NCBI RefSeq assembly: GCF_050947875.1 | Contig: NC_134568.1 | Coordinates: 215,557,648-215,621,647 of the forward strand | Direction: 5' to 3' | DNA: 64,000 nucleotides | Source of the DNA: Dermacentor variabilis | Taxonomy: Eukaryota > Arthropoda > Arachnida > Ixodida > Ixodidae | Shown: one piece after another, positions 10,294 to 20,720 of the stretch | Layout: each line of letters begins with the position of its first letter | How positions within the stretch are numbered: position 1 is the first letter of the stretch | Program-made: the position numbers and the translations under genes | Notes under the pieces: model-generated | Seen by the model: only the letters and a program-made list of their open reading frames with translations | Told to the model about the DNA's origin: nothing | Database searches by the model: none

Positions 10294-11122
10294 AATGAAT
10301 GACTGCGATCTCTTCATCTGATAGGGAAACTGACGACTGGCCTGTGCACATTTCCTTGTTTTTGACCATATGAGATGCCTCAGTAATTTCACGTGTGCGC
10401 TGATCATGGTGTTTCATGATAACTGAGGGATCCTCAAAAGAATGTGCGCAGCCGTAATCACGAGAATGGCTGGCAAGATGCGACGACTGGACTCCGTTTA
10501 AGGAATTGGCATTTTCATCTAGCCTGTTATTTACACACCGGCTGGTCTGCACGCTGTAGACGTTACCACACGTGCAAGGAATCATATACACCACTCCAGA
10601 GGAACAATAAGTGTGCTCGTTAGCATGCTTAACAGAGCAAGCGTTATCACTCGCTTTTGCGCCAATCCTTACAAGCCGATCAATCGATCGTATGAACCAC
10701 CAACTTTCTTGCCACCGGAATAAAACAACGTCAACGCTGTAATGCCTCGCAGATTTCTTTAACCTGTGCAAAATCGAGCGCACATAAGGAATTACAGCAA
10801 CTCTTCTGCGCTCACTCTGACGCAACAGGCTGCCGGGCATTGCTCCGTGAATATGTGATGATTTTTTACACGCCATCCACATAAGTTTCATAATCACTGT
10901 CACATGATATTTTTCTTCAAAAAAAGACAAGCTTTCACTTGGTAGACCAGCGCGTGTCCTGTATTCTTTCCGGTGTTTCGTTTTTATGTGCGCTGCCCAA
11001 GAAAGGGTATGTTCCAACTCGCCTGCTTTGCAGTCGTTCAATAGCAACATGTTTATCGGCTTTGTGAACGAATGTTGCAAGGGCTGTCTTCCTGTACATT
11101 TTATCCCGCGTACCGTAATCAA
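10286..11122 (-). CDS. Penelope-like protein, C-terminal GIY-YIG endonuclease region
   Basis: This 278-codon frame carries the C-terminal part of a Penelope-like polyprotein. The linker RRVAVIPYVRSILHRLKK lies about 110 residues in. It is followed by the GIY-YIG-type nuclease core, with GVVYMIPCTCGNVYSVQTSR and then CVNNRLDE. The usual YIG is replaced by YSV, so the copy is probably catalytically dead. SHLASHSRDYGCAHSF and TREITEASHM continue the domain as in other arthropod members. The first 80 or so codons are simply translation of the inverted arm, and the initiation codon is not a convincing one. Nothing suggests expression. Confidence 0.7.
   Translation of the reverse strand: MITVRGIKCTGRQPLQHSFTKPINMLLLNDCKAGELEHTLSWAAHIKTKHRKEYRTRAGLPSESLSFFEEKYHVTVIMKLMWMACKKSSHIHGAMPGSLLRQSERRRVAVIPYVRSILHRLKKSARHYSVDVVLFRWQESWWFIRSIDRLVRIGAKASDNACSVKHANEHTYCSSGVVYMIPCTCGNVYSVQTSRCVNNRLDENANSLNGVQSSHLASHSRDYGCAHSFEDPSVIMKHHDQRTREITEASHMVKNKEMCTGQSSVSLSDEEIAVIHCS
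10842..11008 (-). repeat. Inverted arm 2 of the Penelope-like fragment
   Basis: Reverse-complement partner of 10136-10293. It overlaps the first third of the 10286-11122 frame, which shows that this part of the frame is repeat sequence. Confidence 0.85.
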
Positions 11123-11140
11123 GCGAATGCCGGTCCTGCA

Positions 11141-13229
11141 TGCTCAGTGATAGTATAAATGTGCACGAGCTTGTGCGACCTCAGAAAATTCTATGTAATA
11201 TGAGGGCAGTGCATTTGTGGAATTGGAAGTGAGCTTTGCGCTCTGTCCTGTGCTCTTTACTTGCTCGTCCTGTGTTGCGCTGTTCCTGTTTTTATTCTGG
11301 AGCTTTGCCACTTTGGCCTTGTCGTAACGTTGCCCGAAGCCTTGTGGCCGCCCATGATAGACATCGCGCTCCCGTCAGCGCGCTGCCGAGACTGCATGCC
11401 GCAGCACAATAAAACAATTTATAGCTGCCGCGGCATGCTCAAGCGGCTGTGTTTTCTTTATCGCAGCCTAGCAAGCCGAGCTTCGCTTTTGGGGGGCGTT
11501 TAGAGAGCAGCGTAACCGGCGAACGAGTGACGTAACCGAGCGAGCGGCACAACGAGAGATGAAAGAGCGAACGCGGAGCTGGATATGAAGGAAGGCGAGA
11601 CCAATGAGAGCGGGCCCTTCAGTGACATGCGCGGGAGAAACTGGTTCAAGCATGGAGGAAGGAAAGCATCGGAGAGGCCCAGCCAGCACGGACGTATTGG
11701 AGAAAGTGTGGCGGAAGTCACGTGCTGTTTTTCGCAAAGGACCACTGGGATTGGTACCCCAAACCAGGCACGTGCGCAGGATCTTTTTCAGGGGGGGGGG
11801 GGGCAACCCAAGGTAACTTTCCTATGCAAATGAGGGAGAGGGTACATTTAGTAGTACAAATGTGAATAATGCCCACCATTCTCCATAAAGACGCGCAAAC
11901 CCGCAAAATAGAATAGAAATTACGTATATCTCACAGGTACGCCTGTGAGATACACCTCTTTACTTGGCAAACAAAGAACCACATCAAATGGACTCGGGCA
12001 TGAAAGATGCGCAGGAAGAACCTTGCCAAGAACAAGTTAACCAGAAAAAGTGCAAAATAAAGATTTCTAGTAGCGCTCTGTGAATGATCTCTGGAAGAAT
12101 TATAGTGAAATGTATATTTGCGGAACAACCACAGTTCTTTTGGATCCCTCCTTTACTGCTCCACCAAATGCCAAAACCGACTCGTGTTGTTATTTGGGAA
12201 GTTGCGTAAAGATGCGTGGTCACGAGTCCTGTAAAACCGCGTAGAGCGCAGGACGCTCCGGTTCTAGACGTACTGCGCCCACCACGGAAGGTTAGAAGAA
12301 CACCCCCATTAGCACAGCAGGGAAGTGGCTACGTCAGGCGGCTCGAATGAAAACTGTAGAAGAGTCATTCAAAACACACGGAATTATTCTCCAATTCCGC
12401 CAGCGTTTTATCTACTTCCTTTTTAAATAAAAAGATAAATATTTTCACAAACAATTTTCGCTTTTCCTCCCTGTGTGGCTGTTGCCTTGGTTTTCTCCCT
12501 TAGTAGATCGCTTATATTCTCATCTCCTTGCGACTCTTGTTTCCTGCTGCCAATTTTGCACGAAAAGTGCTGTACACTTAGGGAAAACAAGACGAGGTAA
12601 GGGGTGACACTCATATTGCTTATGGGTTGAACGGTTATTCCAGGGCCTGATGATGGACACTCTTTCGCAATATACTATTTTCCACCTTATCTAACCCATA
12701 TCGCGGATATATGGTTCCGAGGATCTGCCAGCGTCACGGAGAGCCATTACTCGAGGAAATAATGAAGCAAAAGGAAAAGTTAAACGCAACTGGCGTTTTC
12801 TCCGGCCGTAACTCGTTCCACGAGCATACACACCAGCTCACTATGAACCGAGTTCCTTTCCTGGCCCCTGGATCAGCCTAAACAAAGAAGGTTGCACTAA
12901 CGAAGCAACAGCGATGCGCGTGTTCGTTGAATAGATGGTGACATAAAATTGTGTTGCGCTATGTAAATAAAATAAAATATTATAATTAAAACAATAAACT
13001 ACGCCCTGCCTGCTGCAATAGATGGTGGCAGCTGAATTCATCTTGAGTTAATCGCGCGGGCACCGAATCGATGACAAAACACCTCCACACCCCAGGAGAT
13101 GCCGCTAACTACCGCCATCCAAAAGGAGTGAAAAACTTGACAACCATTCGACTCCGTGAAGACGGAATGGCATCGAAAGCTGACGACAGTAAAAGCTCTC
13201 AAACGAAAAGCAAATTGTTTCACCTCCGT
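11141..13229. other. Unassigned sequence with a 14-G run
   Basis: No gene is recognisable. A run of G near 11787-11800 follows a GTGCGCAGGATCTTTTTCA motif. The stretch 11490-11740 (containing GTAACCGAGCGAGCGG and GAAAGAGCGAACGCGGAG) resembles 14990-15160 and the right part of the 46243-47980 element, so it is probably a fragment of that family. Confidence 0.4.
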
Positions 13230-13560
13230 TGCGGGTCGGCCTGAAGATAATGTATTACCGGGCCATCTCGTGGCGAAGGTGAAGCAGGCATTAAGAACTC
13301 CCCATACGTATGCCGATCCCGAATATATTGCAATACCGGGCCCACCCGCGGCGGAGCTGAAGCAGGCACCCCCATACGTGGGCCCCTGCCGAAGATAGTG
13401 CAACATCAGGCCGACCCTCGGCGGAGGTGAAGCAGACGTTAAGCGCTCCCCATATGTGGGTCCATCCCGTAGTGCAATGACGGGCCGACCCGGGGTGGAG
13501 GTGAAGCAGGCGTTAAGCACTACCCATACGTGGGCCCATCCCGAAGATTCCGACGCGCGC
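13230..13560. repeat. Tandem array, about four units of 70-80 bp
   Basis: Four diverged units begin near 13259, 13340, 13408 and 13482. Each carries GGGCC, a GCGGAGGTGAAGCAGGC core and CCCATACGTGGGCCCATCCC in order. The array stays open on the minus strand as part of a 200-codon frame (13038-13640), because the unit has no stop in that frame. I regard that frame as a by-product of the repeat, not a gene. Confidence 0.85.
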
Positions 13561-13640
13561 GTTATAGGTTCCCGAGTCCACAGGCGTATGTGCCATTGAT
13601 CTTGGAGCCCTTTTGCACGATCACCAGGATCGGCCCACAT

Positions 13641-15700
13641 TATGATTTTTTCTGTTAACGGACGCCGAAAAAAAACTACGGAAGTTAGTCATACACTGCT
13701 TTCGCTATACAAGGCAGCAGAATGTTGACCGCCAAGTAGATTGATTTGTCGGCGCTTTATGATTGTGTGTGATGAGTGGTGGCGGGGGGGGGGAGATAGG
13801 GGAGGGGGGGTATGTCACTTCATTTCGGGGGGGGGGGGCGGGCCCCGCCGAGCCCCCCGGGCCCCCCACTGGGTACGTGCCTGCCCCAAACGTCAACGTT
13901 GCCGCAGCAACCACGCTTTTGATGCTCCCACTACTGCTCTAGGCCTCTGAAAAGTGAGGTTCTTTCGACCCGTGTCTTTCTCGCAGCAGATCCTGTTTGC
14001 GAGACAACCCGACTTTGGAGCGTGGTGTGTAAGCTTGAAAGCTGTGTTTGGGGTTTGTGAGTGTGAGTTGTCAGTCAGCAACAGACACACGCAAGTAATC
14101 ATGACTAGGTCTTCGTCATCGCCTTCAATGTTCCACGGAAAAGCACAGGAGCGCGTCTGCTTCACTAAAACTTTTACAAAAGTTTCGTAGGCTCTGTTCT
14201 GACGCGCGTTGCAGCACATATTACCGGCGGCTCGCAGCAATGCAAGTTCAAAGCTCCCGCCCATCTGCTCCGGGGAGCTGATTGGAGGTGCAACAGGAGA
14301 TGGCACTCCAACATGGCAGCATTTCTGGCTTCAAAAACGTCAAGGCCTCTCCTGTTTTGTTTCTTTCCTCCATGGGTTCATGCGTACTCGCCCAACCGCT
14401 CGATGCGTACTCGTAACCGCTCGTTCCGTACTATCGTCTGCTCGCGTCAGCTCTCGCTCGCGCTTGTTTCGTTTGCTTGCTTTGGTGCGGTTCGCGATTT
14501 TTTTTCGATTGTCATGGTTTGCGATTGTTTTGTAATCTGGTTGTACGCGCGACGCGAATTGTGTAGCACTTTCTGGAAGCCACGCGGCACCAGTGATTAC
14601 ACTGGAACTTTCGACGAGTCATGTATAAAAGCCGACGCCCTTGACCCGCAAATCATATTTTCGACCGATCGCCGGCTCTGCTACATACCTCTCTAAAATT
14701 ATTTGCATCACTATATCGCGAAATGAAAACACGTATAGAGCTACGCTCAAATTTCGCATTATATAGTGTCGTAATCGTCGGTGTTTTTTGCATTGCTCTC
14801 TTGATTTGATCGGCTCGTTGGTCTGAGAGGCAACCTTGCCAACTTTGAATTGCTTTGTTCTATTTCTTTGCTTTGTTCTATTTCTTTTGTTGTATGTCTA
14901 TGCCTATTTTTGCGTTGGATCCGCCGCTAGGCTTTGGCTAAGGGACCAGACAGATTTTTAGAGCGCAGCTCTCAGCGCCCGTTCCAGCGGTGAGCGTTGG
15001 CGTAACCGAGCGAACGTGCACTGCGAAGGACGAAAGAGCGAACGTGGAGCGCAGTGGGGGATGAAGACGCAAGGAGGAAAGCGGAGGAGGAGGGTGCAGT
15101 GGAACCATGAGGCGGAAATCGGAGGAGCAGAGTGTGGCGAAAGTGTGAGAAGAAAAGCGTAGTGCGGCGACGATCGCTACGAGATGGCGCCAGAGTAGCG
15201 CGCGTCGTTTGGGAGGTCTGTCTGCGACGGCTGCTGTGAATCGCGGCCACGGTCGCCCACGCGCTCAAGGTCACCTACGGCGTTTCGCGATAAAAGCTAA
15301 TTTTCAGCCGCCTAGAGTACAGAAGCCGCCTCCCACTGCTATAAAGACTGGCTGATTTGGAATCAGCGAATAGATTAGGCTCCTACTTTTGATGGGAAAG
15401 CATGAAGTGGTTCATTGAGCGAAAAAGCAGGCGTCTGTACCAGCCGAACGGCACCTCATGTACGCACCTCGGCGGAGTAGAGCGGGAGAATGCGGACGCC
15501 TGCTGCAATGCTGGCGCGTCAGGTGTTGCGTGAGAGGAGAGGGCATCGCCGCGACGCTAAGTAATCTTCTCTCTCGGAAGCCTGTGTTATCCGCTCGTTA
15601 CTTGCCCGAGCAAGCTCTCGCCAGCGTTCTAACTTCGACTCGGTAATCGCTATAGCCAAATAATGTATAAAAAAACAGAATAAGTTCCAAAGTAAAAACG
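13641..15700. other. Unassigned sequence with fragments of the 46-48 kb element family
   Basis: G-runs lie at 13786-13795, 13802-13808 and 13828-13838. From 14957 the sequence TTTTTAGAGCGCAGCTCT followed by CGCCCGTTCC matches the terminal inverted repeat of the 46243-47980 element. The next 200 bp (AACCGAGCGAACGTGC, GGACGAAAGAGCGAAC) match the right part of that element inverted. At 14710-14790, CGCTCAAATTTCGCATTA and TCGTAATCGTCGG match its inner repeat. No gene is recognisable. Confidence 0.45.
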
Positions 15701-15702
15701 TT

Positions 15703-15779
15703 GGCCGTAGTGAGTTTCGAACCTACGGTCAGAAGCTGAGTGTCTTACCCACTAGGCTAAACCAGCGCCTACTAGATAA
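15703..15779 (-). tRNA. tRNA-like unit (tRNA-Arg-like, degenerate)
   Basis: Read on the minus strand, this has a perfect A box (TAGCCTAGTGG) and a B box (GGTTCGAAACT) at tRNA spacing. The anticodon loop between them reads CTTCTGA, like tRNA-Arg(UCU). A TTTTT run, usable as a pol III terminator, follows. The anticodon stem (CTCAG against CCGTA) does not pair and the acceptor ends match poorly. It is therefore a tRNA pseudogene or the head of a tRNA-derived SINE rather than a functional tRNA. Confidence 0.55.
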
Positions 15780-16013
15780 CAGGCCTGTGAACTCTGCTGT
15801 ATGACACGCTACTTTGACCGAAATTTCCACTGCCAAGCCCTGCGTGATGAAAGCGGTGACGTCAAAGTCACCGCGGCTTACTCGGGACCGTCCCCATTAG
15901 ATCATTGGCAGTCCGGCAAGGTAGCATGAGGTCACAGGTCGAAATGCACTGGCCAGAAGCCAAGCGTCTTAAGCCGGTCGCTTGCCCGCGAGGATTTCGC
16001 CTAGGTGCGTTCA

Positions 16014-17058
16014 ATAGGACATTAATATTTTTGGCAAGCTTGGACATCGGGCGGACGTCTGCCCAGCCCCCGATTGTTTTGAATGCCGAGGATGCGGGGC
16101 TCGGAACCCTGAAGAGGATCACAACTGTGTGCCTTGTTGCAAGCTTTGTGGCGGACGACACCTGACCGCGGATAAACAATGCAGGCAACGATACCAGCTT
16201 CCCTACGTCGTGCGTGTACGACGACAGGAGAGAGCCAGGGCGGAGCTAACGGCGGAACAAGAGGCAGCCGAGATGGTGCAGCTGGTGAGCGCCCGCCAAC
16301 GCTCTAAGGGACGCTCGCGCTCTAGGAGCCGCTCCAGGTCGAGGCAGCGGCCATCTTCTGGGACTCGTACGACCAGGAGCCGATCCGTTTCTATGGAGGC
16401 GCGGGTGCGCTTTCCTGCAGCTGGTGGCGACGGCGGCGCAGCTGGGAGCCAGACCACCTGGGCTGACAAGGTCAAGGGTGGCATCAACGCCGGCCGAGCG
16501 CCCGAGCAGCGCCAGGAGCATGTGGATGGTAATAAGGATAGGGATAGGATTGCGCAATTGGAGAGAGAGAATCGTAGTTTAAAAGCAGCCATTGACGGGC
16601 TTATCAAGGAGATGGCTGTAATTAGGAACGGCTTACCTTCCGGTAACAACGATAGCTTAAGACAGACTGGGAAACATGATGACTCGGTTGAGGTACCAAG
16701 GTCTGTGGAGGTCGCAGAACAGACAATGGCGGACGAAGAGACGCCTGCTCCGAAAAAGAGGGCCTTATCCTCGACCGTCCGGATTCAGGGTAAAGTCGGT
16801 TCCGAGCTTAAAGCACTGATGGCGACATTGCAAGAAAGTGTAAATCAGATCATTAGTAGACTGGAGCGGATAGAAGAACGGGAAAATATCACGGATCAGA
16901 GATTAGGCAAAATTGAAATATATCTAAACGAGACAGTGGTCCCTGTTATGGAGCGGGAGTGCACTCGGCCGCTAGCCCAGCAGGGTAAGTCGCCGAGTGG
17001 ACTTGAGCTCAAAAATAGTTCACCAAATTTCCGTGGTCAAGATGGCTCTATTAAATAG
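16014..17058 (+). CDS. ORF1 of element B, 5'-truncated
   Basis: The frame opens after a stop near 16013 and begins in the middle of the first zinc knuckle (KLGHRADVC near 16037). It continues with CRGCGARNPEEDHNC and with CKLCGGRHLTADKQC, a CX2CX3HX6C motif identical in spacing to that in A and C. A Ser/Arg-rich basic region follows at about 16290-16390. A charged helical region near 16820-16950 (RLERIEERE) may be a coiled coil. The start codon and N-terminal half are lost. The last codons overlap ORF2 by 17 nt. Confidence 0.82.
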
Positions 17059-20000
17059 TTCATTTAGTATTTGGCAGTGGAATTGTAGGGGGTTCAATCA
17101 TAAGAAGGCGTCTCTGCAGCAGTTTGTTAGAACGCATGGTGTCAAGCCTCAAGTTATCATGTTACAGGAAACACTGACGTCTAACGTGACCTTAACGAAT
17201 TTCAAAGCGGAAGTTAAGGATAATGAACAGGGCAGAGGACTCGCTACTCTCATTAATAGGAGGTTGGCATACATTAGACATGATCTTCACATGGCAGATT
17301 GCAAGATTGAATATATTATGGTGGAAGTAATCTTAGGTCGGCAAAGGTCATGTCAGAGGAGCGTTTACCTGCTTAACCTGTACAGTAGCCCCCGGGACAC
17401 GAAGCAGAGTTTCAAATCTCTCTTGACCAAGGCAACCAATCTGGCTAAGGATGCACCGTTGCTTATTGGAGGGGACTTCAATGCACCATGTCATGTGTGG
17501 AAGTATGTTTATAGCACTATTAAGGGGGAGAGACTATGGCAGCAGGCACTAGACTTGAATTTAACTCTGATTACAGACCCCTCGTATCCCACCAGATGTG
17601 GCACGTCGACATGTAGAGATTCGACACCTGATCTCACTTTTGTTCGAGGGGTGGTGGATTCGTCCTGGTCAAATTCTAATAAAGATTTTGGTAGCGATCA
17701 TTACATACTTATGATTACTTTGGCAGTGGCTAATAAAAAGGAGCGCACATTCAGGATGGTTGACTGGGATGCATTTAGGAAAAGAAGAGCGCAGAGAATC
17801 GATGATGAAGGAAATGAGTTGACCTTGGAACAGTGGACTAGTCAGCTTAAAAGTGACGTTGAGGCGTCCACTAAAGAGGTTCAGACCGATATTGACACGG
17901 AACACATGGATAGTCGCCTGGCACATTTGTTGGAAGCAAAGCAGTCGATGTTAGCGAGATGGAAGGGTCAGAGATTAAATAGAAGGCTTAGAAAGCGTAT
18001 AGCAGTGGTTAATCAGGAAATTGAAGACCATTGTCGGGTACTGTGCAAGCAGCAATGGGATGAAGTGTGCAATTCTATTGATGGTCGCATTAAGAGGGGA
18101 GGCGCATGGAGTTTCCTCAGACATTTACTAGATGAGACAAACACTAAGTCTAATCAGAGGACTGTGATAGGTAAGCTGGTCCATCAGGCGTGTCGGGACT
18201 CCACGGAGCAGGAGTTGCTAAAGGATTTGGCTCAGAGATACCTTCCTTTGGAGACCTGGCACGATACACCTGATGGGGTTTTGGAATATAGTGGAGACGA
18301 AAATGCAGCTATGGACGCGGAATTTACTGAAAGTGATATCAGGATGGCGCTGCAGAATCTTAATGGTCGATCGGCATCAGGGCCGGATGGCATTACGAAT
18401 AAAATACTACGGAATTTAGACGATGGGTCAATTGAGTTCCTTACGCGGCAGATCAATTGCCTATGGAAGGAAGGCTCTTTCCCGGAAGAGTGGAAACTGG
18501 CAACTACTGTTCTGATACCCAAACCGGGCAAGGCCATAGGGCTTGAAAATCTCAGACCTATTTCACTGACGTCGTGTTTGGGAAAAGTCGCTGAGCATGC
18601 CATTTTAAATAGGCTAACGCGTTATGTTGAGGGCAATGGGGTCTTTCCGCATTCGATGATAGGATTTCGGCCCGGCCTCTCGACTCAGGATGCTATGATC
18701 AGGATTAAGCATCAGATCCTTGACCGGCGAACAAGGGATACTAAGGCACTAATTGGACTTGATGTGGAAAAAGCTTTCGATAAAATCCGACATTCTTTCA
18801 TTCTACGGGTGCTATCGGACTTGAATATGGGGCAGCGGCTTTTCAATTTTGTCAAGGCTTTCCTTACGGATAGAAAGACATGTCTCAGGTTTGGGGAGAT
18901 AAAATCGGAAGTCGTTAAATTGGGTTGCTGTGGTACTCCGCAGGGATCCGTACTCTCGCCTATGTTATTCAATCTGGCGATGTCGAAGTTGGCTAATAGA
19001 CTGGACACTGTCCAGGATATTGGCTATTCTATCTACGCGGATGACATTACTATATGGAGTGTCGGTGGTAGTGATGGAGAGCTTGAGGCTAGGCTGCAGC
19101 AGGTGGTAACGCTTACGGAGGAGTACCTGGGTCTCATGGGGCTCAAGTGCTCCACTAAAAAGTCGGAGTTGTTGATCTTCAAATCTAAGAAGCTAGGTCG
19201 TAGGCCGAGGGGTTGGGTACCGGAAGTTGAGCCTTGCATTAGAATTCATACTAGGGAAGGGTCGGTGATACCCAAAGTTGAAGCAATCAGGGTCCTGGGT
19301 TTTGTACTTGAGGCGAACGGATCGAACATTAGAACCATTCAGCGTATTACCAAGAAAACGGAGGAGGCCATAAGACTTATAAGACGGATCTCTAATAGGC
19401 ATAGGGGTTTAGGAGAAGAAGGTGCGATGCGCTTAGTTCACGCATTTATTATGTGTCATTTCTCGTATGTGGCAGCTATGCTAAATTGGAATAGGGGGGA
19501 GAAAAATAAATTGGAAGCATTAATCAGAAAAGCCATCAAGGCTGCGCTTGGTCTGCCTATGACTACGTCAAACGATATGTTGTTACGACTGGGTTTGCAT
19601 AATACTTTAGATGAAATTGCTGAGGCTCAACGTACCGCACAGAGGGAGCGGTTGCTAGGTACACCAGCGGGTAGGTATATATTACAGTCAATTGAAGAAT
19701 CGGTGGCTGTGTCGCACGATAGGGCGCCTCTACACGAGTTGAACGTGAACCTTAGGGCAAATATCATGGTTCGTCCATTTCCGCGGAATGTGCACCCCGT
19801 GCACAATGTAGGGAGGCGGGTCGCGAGAGCTAGGGCTTTGTTGCGAGAGGCAAAGGATCAGGAGGAGGAGTCTGCGTTTGTTGACGCCGCATGGATTAAT
19901 GGTAAAAATGCTTATTCGGTGGTGGTAGTAGATGGCAAAGGGAGCGTTAGAAATGCTGCTTCCATTTATACCAAAGACCCGGGGGTTGCTGAACAGGTGG

Positions 20001-20680
20001 CTATTGCTCTAGCACTACTTGATTCTAGAAGAGTTTTGGTGTTTAGCGACTCGCGATCTGCGATTACAGCCTTCTCGAGAGGACTTGTTGCGGAACCGGC
20101 TAACAGACTGCTGCAGGGTAGGGATATCACTTCGCATACCGTTACTTGGTTCCCGGCGCACATGGGGACAGTGGAGGGAGCCCCGCGTAACCTCAACGAG
20201 GTGGCGCACAGGGAGGCACGAGGATTAGTGTGCCGTGTACTCCCTGAAGGGGCTGGATCTCCCGCTCCTGAGTACAGGGACCAACTGTTAACCTACAACG
20301 AAATCACCAAGCACTATTACTTAGGGCGCAGGGCATTCCCGTTGCCACATCCTAAATTAAGTAGGCCGCAGGCGGTTACATTAAGGCTTCTGCAGACACG
20401 GACGTACCCTAACCCGGTCATCATGAATAAAATTAATCCGGACTGCGGGGTTTCAGTCTATTGTAGTAAGTGTGGGGGTTTGCTCGATTTACAACACATG
20501 CTGTGGCGCTGCTTGGCGTTGGCCGGTGATGGTTCTCGAGGTGAACAGTGGTGGCAGCGAATGCTGCACAGTGAAGTGCTAGCGGACCAACTCAGGGCTG
20601 TCCAGAGGGCCCGTGTGATGGCAGAGGGGCTCGGCCTCTCTGTACCGACGTGGGAGCGGCCCGCATCAGTCCCAGACTGA
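17042..20680 (+). CDS. ORF2 endonuclease / reverse transcriptase / RNase H, intact
   Basis: The ATG at 17042 gives a 1212-residue protein that would nick target DNA and copy the element's RNA into the site. An APE-type endonuclease starts with IWQWNCRGF and has MLQET, GGDFNAPCHVW, TPDLTFV and GSDHYI. The reverse transcriptase has LIPKPGKAIG, LRPISLTSC, the motif A aspartate in LIGLDVEKAFDKI, GTPQGSVLSP, and the catalytic IYADD. RNase H follows with FVDAAW, a Glu in VAEQVAIALAL, FSDSRSA and NEVAHREA. The C-terminal Cys/His cluster CSKCGGLLDLQHMLWRC is typical of the group. No stop or frameshift is visible, so this copy could encode active enzyme. The frame also extends upstream to a GTG at 16997, which I do not use as the start. 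Confidence 0.92.
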   Translation: MALLNSSFSIWQWNCRGFNHKKASLQQFVRTHGVKPQVIMLQETLTSNVTLTNFKAEVKDNEQGRGLATLINRRLAYIRHDLHMADCKIEYIMVEVILGRQRSCQRSVYLLNLYSSPRDTKQSFKSLLTKATNLAKDAPLLIGGDFNAPCHVWKYVYSTIKGERLWQQALDLNLTLITDPSYPTRCGTSTCRDSTPDLTFVRGVVDSSWSNSNKDFGSDHYILMITLAVANKKERTFRMVDWDAFRKRRAQRIDDEGNELTLEQWTSQLKSDVEASTKEVQTDIDTEHMDSRLAHLLEAKQSMLARWKGQRLNRRLRKRIAVVNQEIEDHCRVLCKQQWDEVCNSIDGRIKRGGAWSFLRHLLDETNTKSNQRTVIGKLVHQACRDSTEQELLKDLAQRYLPLETWHDTPDGVLEYSGDENAAMDAEFTESDIRMALQNLNGRSASGPDGITNKILRNLDDGSIEFLTRQINCLWKEGSFPEEWKLATTVLIPKPGKAIGLENLRPISLTSCLGKVAEHAILNRLTRYVEGNGVFPHSMIGFRPGLSTQDAMIRIKHQILDRRTRDTKALIGLDVEKAFDKIRHSFILRVLSDLNMGQRLFNFVKAFLTDRKTCLRFGEIKSEVVKLGCCGTPQGSVLSPMLFNLAMSKLANRLDTVQDIGYSIYADDITIWSVGGSDGELEARLQQVVTLTEEYLGLMGLKCSTKKSELLIFKSKKLGRRPRGWVPEVEPCIRIHTREGSVIPKVEAIRVLGFVLEANGSNIRTIQRITKKTEEAIRLIRRISNRHRGLGEEGAMRLVHAFIMCHFSYVAAMLNWNRGEKNKLEALIRKAIKAALGLPMTTSNDMLLRLGLHNTLDEIAEAQRTAQRERLLGTPAGRYILQSIEESVAVSHDRAPLHELNVNLRANIMVRPFPRNVHPVHNVGRRVARARALLREAKDQEEESAFVDAAWINGKNAYSVVVVDGKGSVRNAASIYTKDPGVAEQVAIALALLDSRRVLVFSDSRSAITAFSRGLVAEPANRLLQGRDITSHTVTWFPAHMGTVEGAPRNLNEVAHREARGLVCRVLPEGAGSPAPEYRDQLLTYNEITKHYYLGRRAFPLPHPKLSRPQAVTLRLLQTRTYPNPVIMNKINPDCGVSVYCSKCGGLLDLQHMLWRCLALAGDGSRGEQWWQRMLHSEVLADQLRAVQRARVMAEGLGLSVPTWERPASVPD

Positions 20681-20694
20681 TCCCTCAGGACCTC

Positions 20695-20700
20695 AATAAA
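20695..20700 (+). promoter_or_regulatory. AATAAA signal at the 3' end of element B
   Basis: AATAAA followed by GTTCTTC, 14 nt after the ORF2 stop. It is the counterpart of the signals at the ends of elements C and D. Confidence 0.6.
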
Positions 20701-20720
20701 GTTCTTCATACCATACAACT

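Larger units (their letters stand above)
10129..11122 (-). mobile_element. Penelope-like element fragment with inverted arms
   Basis: The unit has a coding core on the minus strand and two inverted arms of about 160 bp, at 10136-10293 and 10842-11008. Penelope-like elements are known for partial long terminal repeats (pLTRs) that can lie in direct or inverted order, and this arrangement fits. Almost all of the reverse transcriptase is missing, so the insertion is truncated. Confidence 0.7.
16014..20720 (+). mobile_element. I-like non-LTR retrotransposon, element B (5'-truncated)
   Basis: This plus-strand element has the C-terminal part of ORF1 and an uninterrupted ORF2. It ends in a short 3' UTR with CTCAATAAAGTTCTTC. 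Elements C and D end in the same AATAAAGTT context. The 5' end is truncated within the ORF1 zinc-knuckle region, because homology to ORF1 starts just after a stop codon near 16013. Unlike C and D, no clear microsatellite tail follows. It is the best-preserved ORF2 in the window. Confidence 0.88.

Noticed and set aside
13038..13640. 200-codon minus-strand frame as a gene
   Set aside because: It is translation of a tandem repeat, with no domain and no plausible start.
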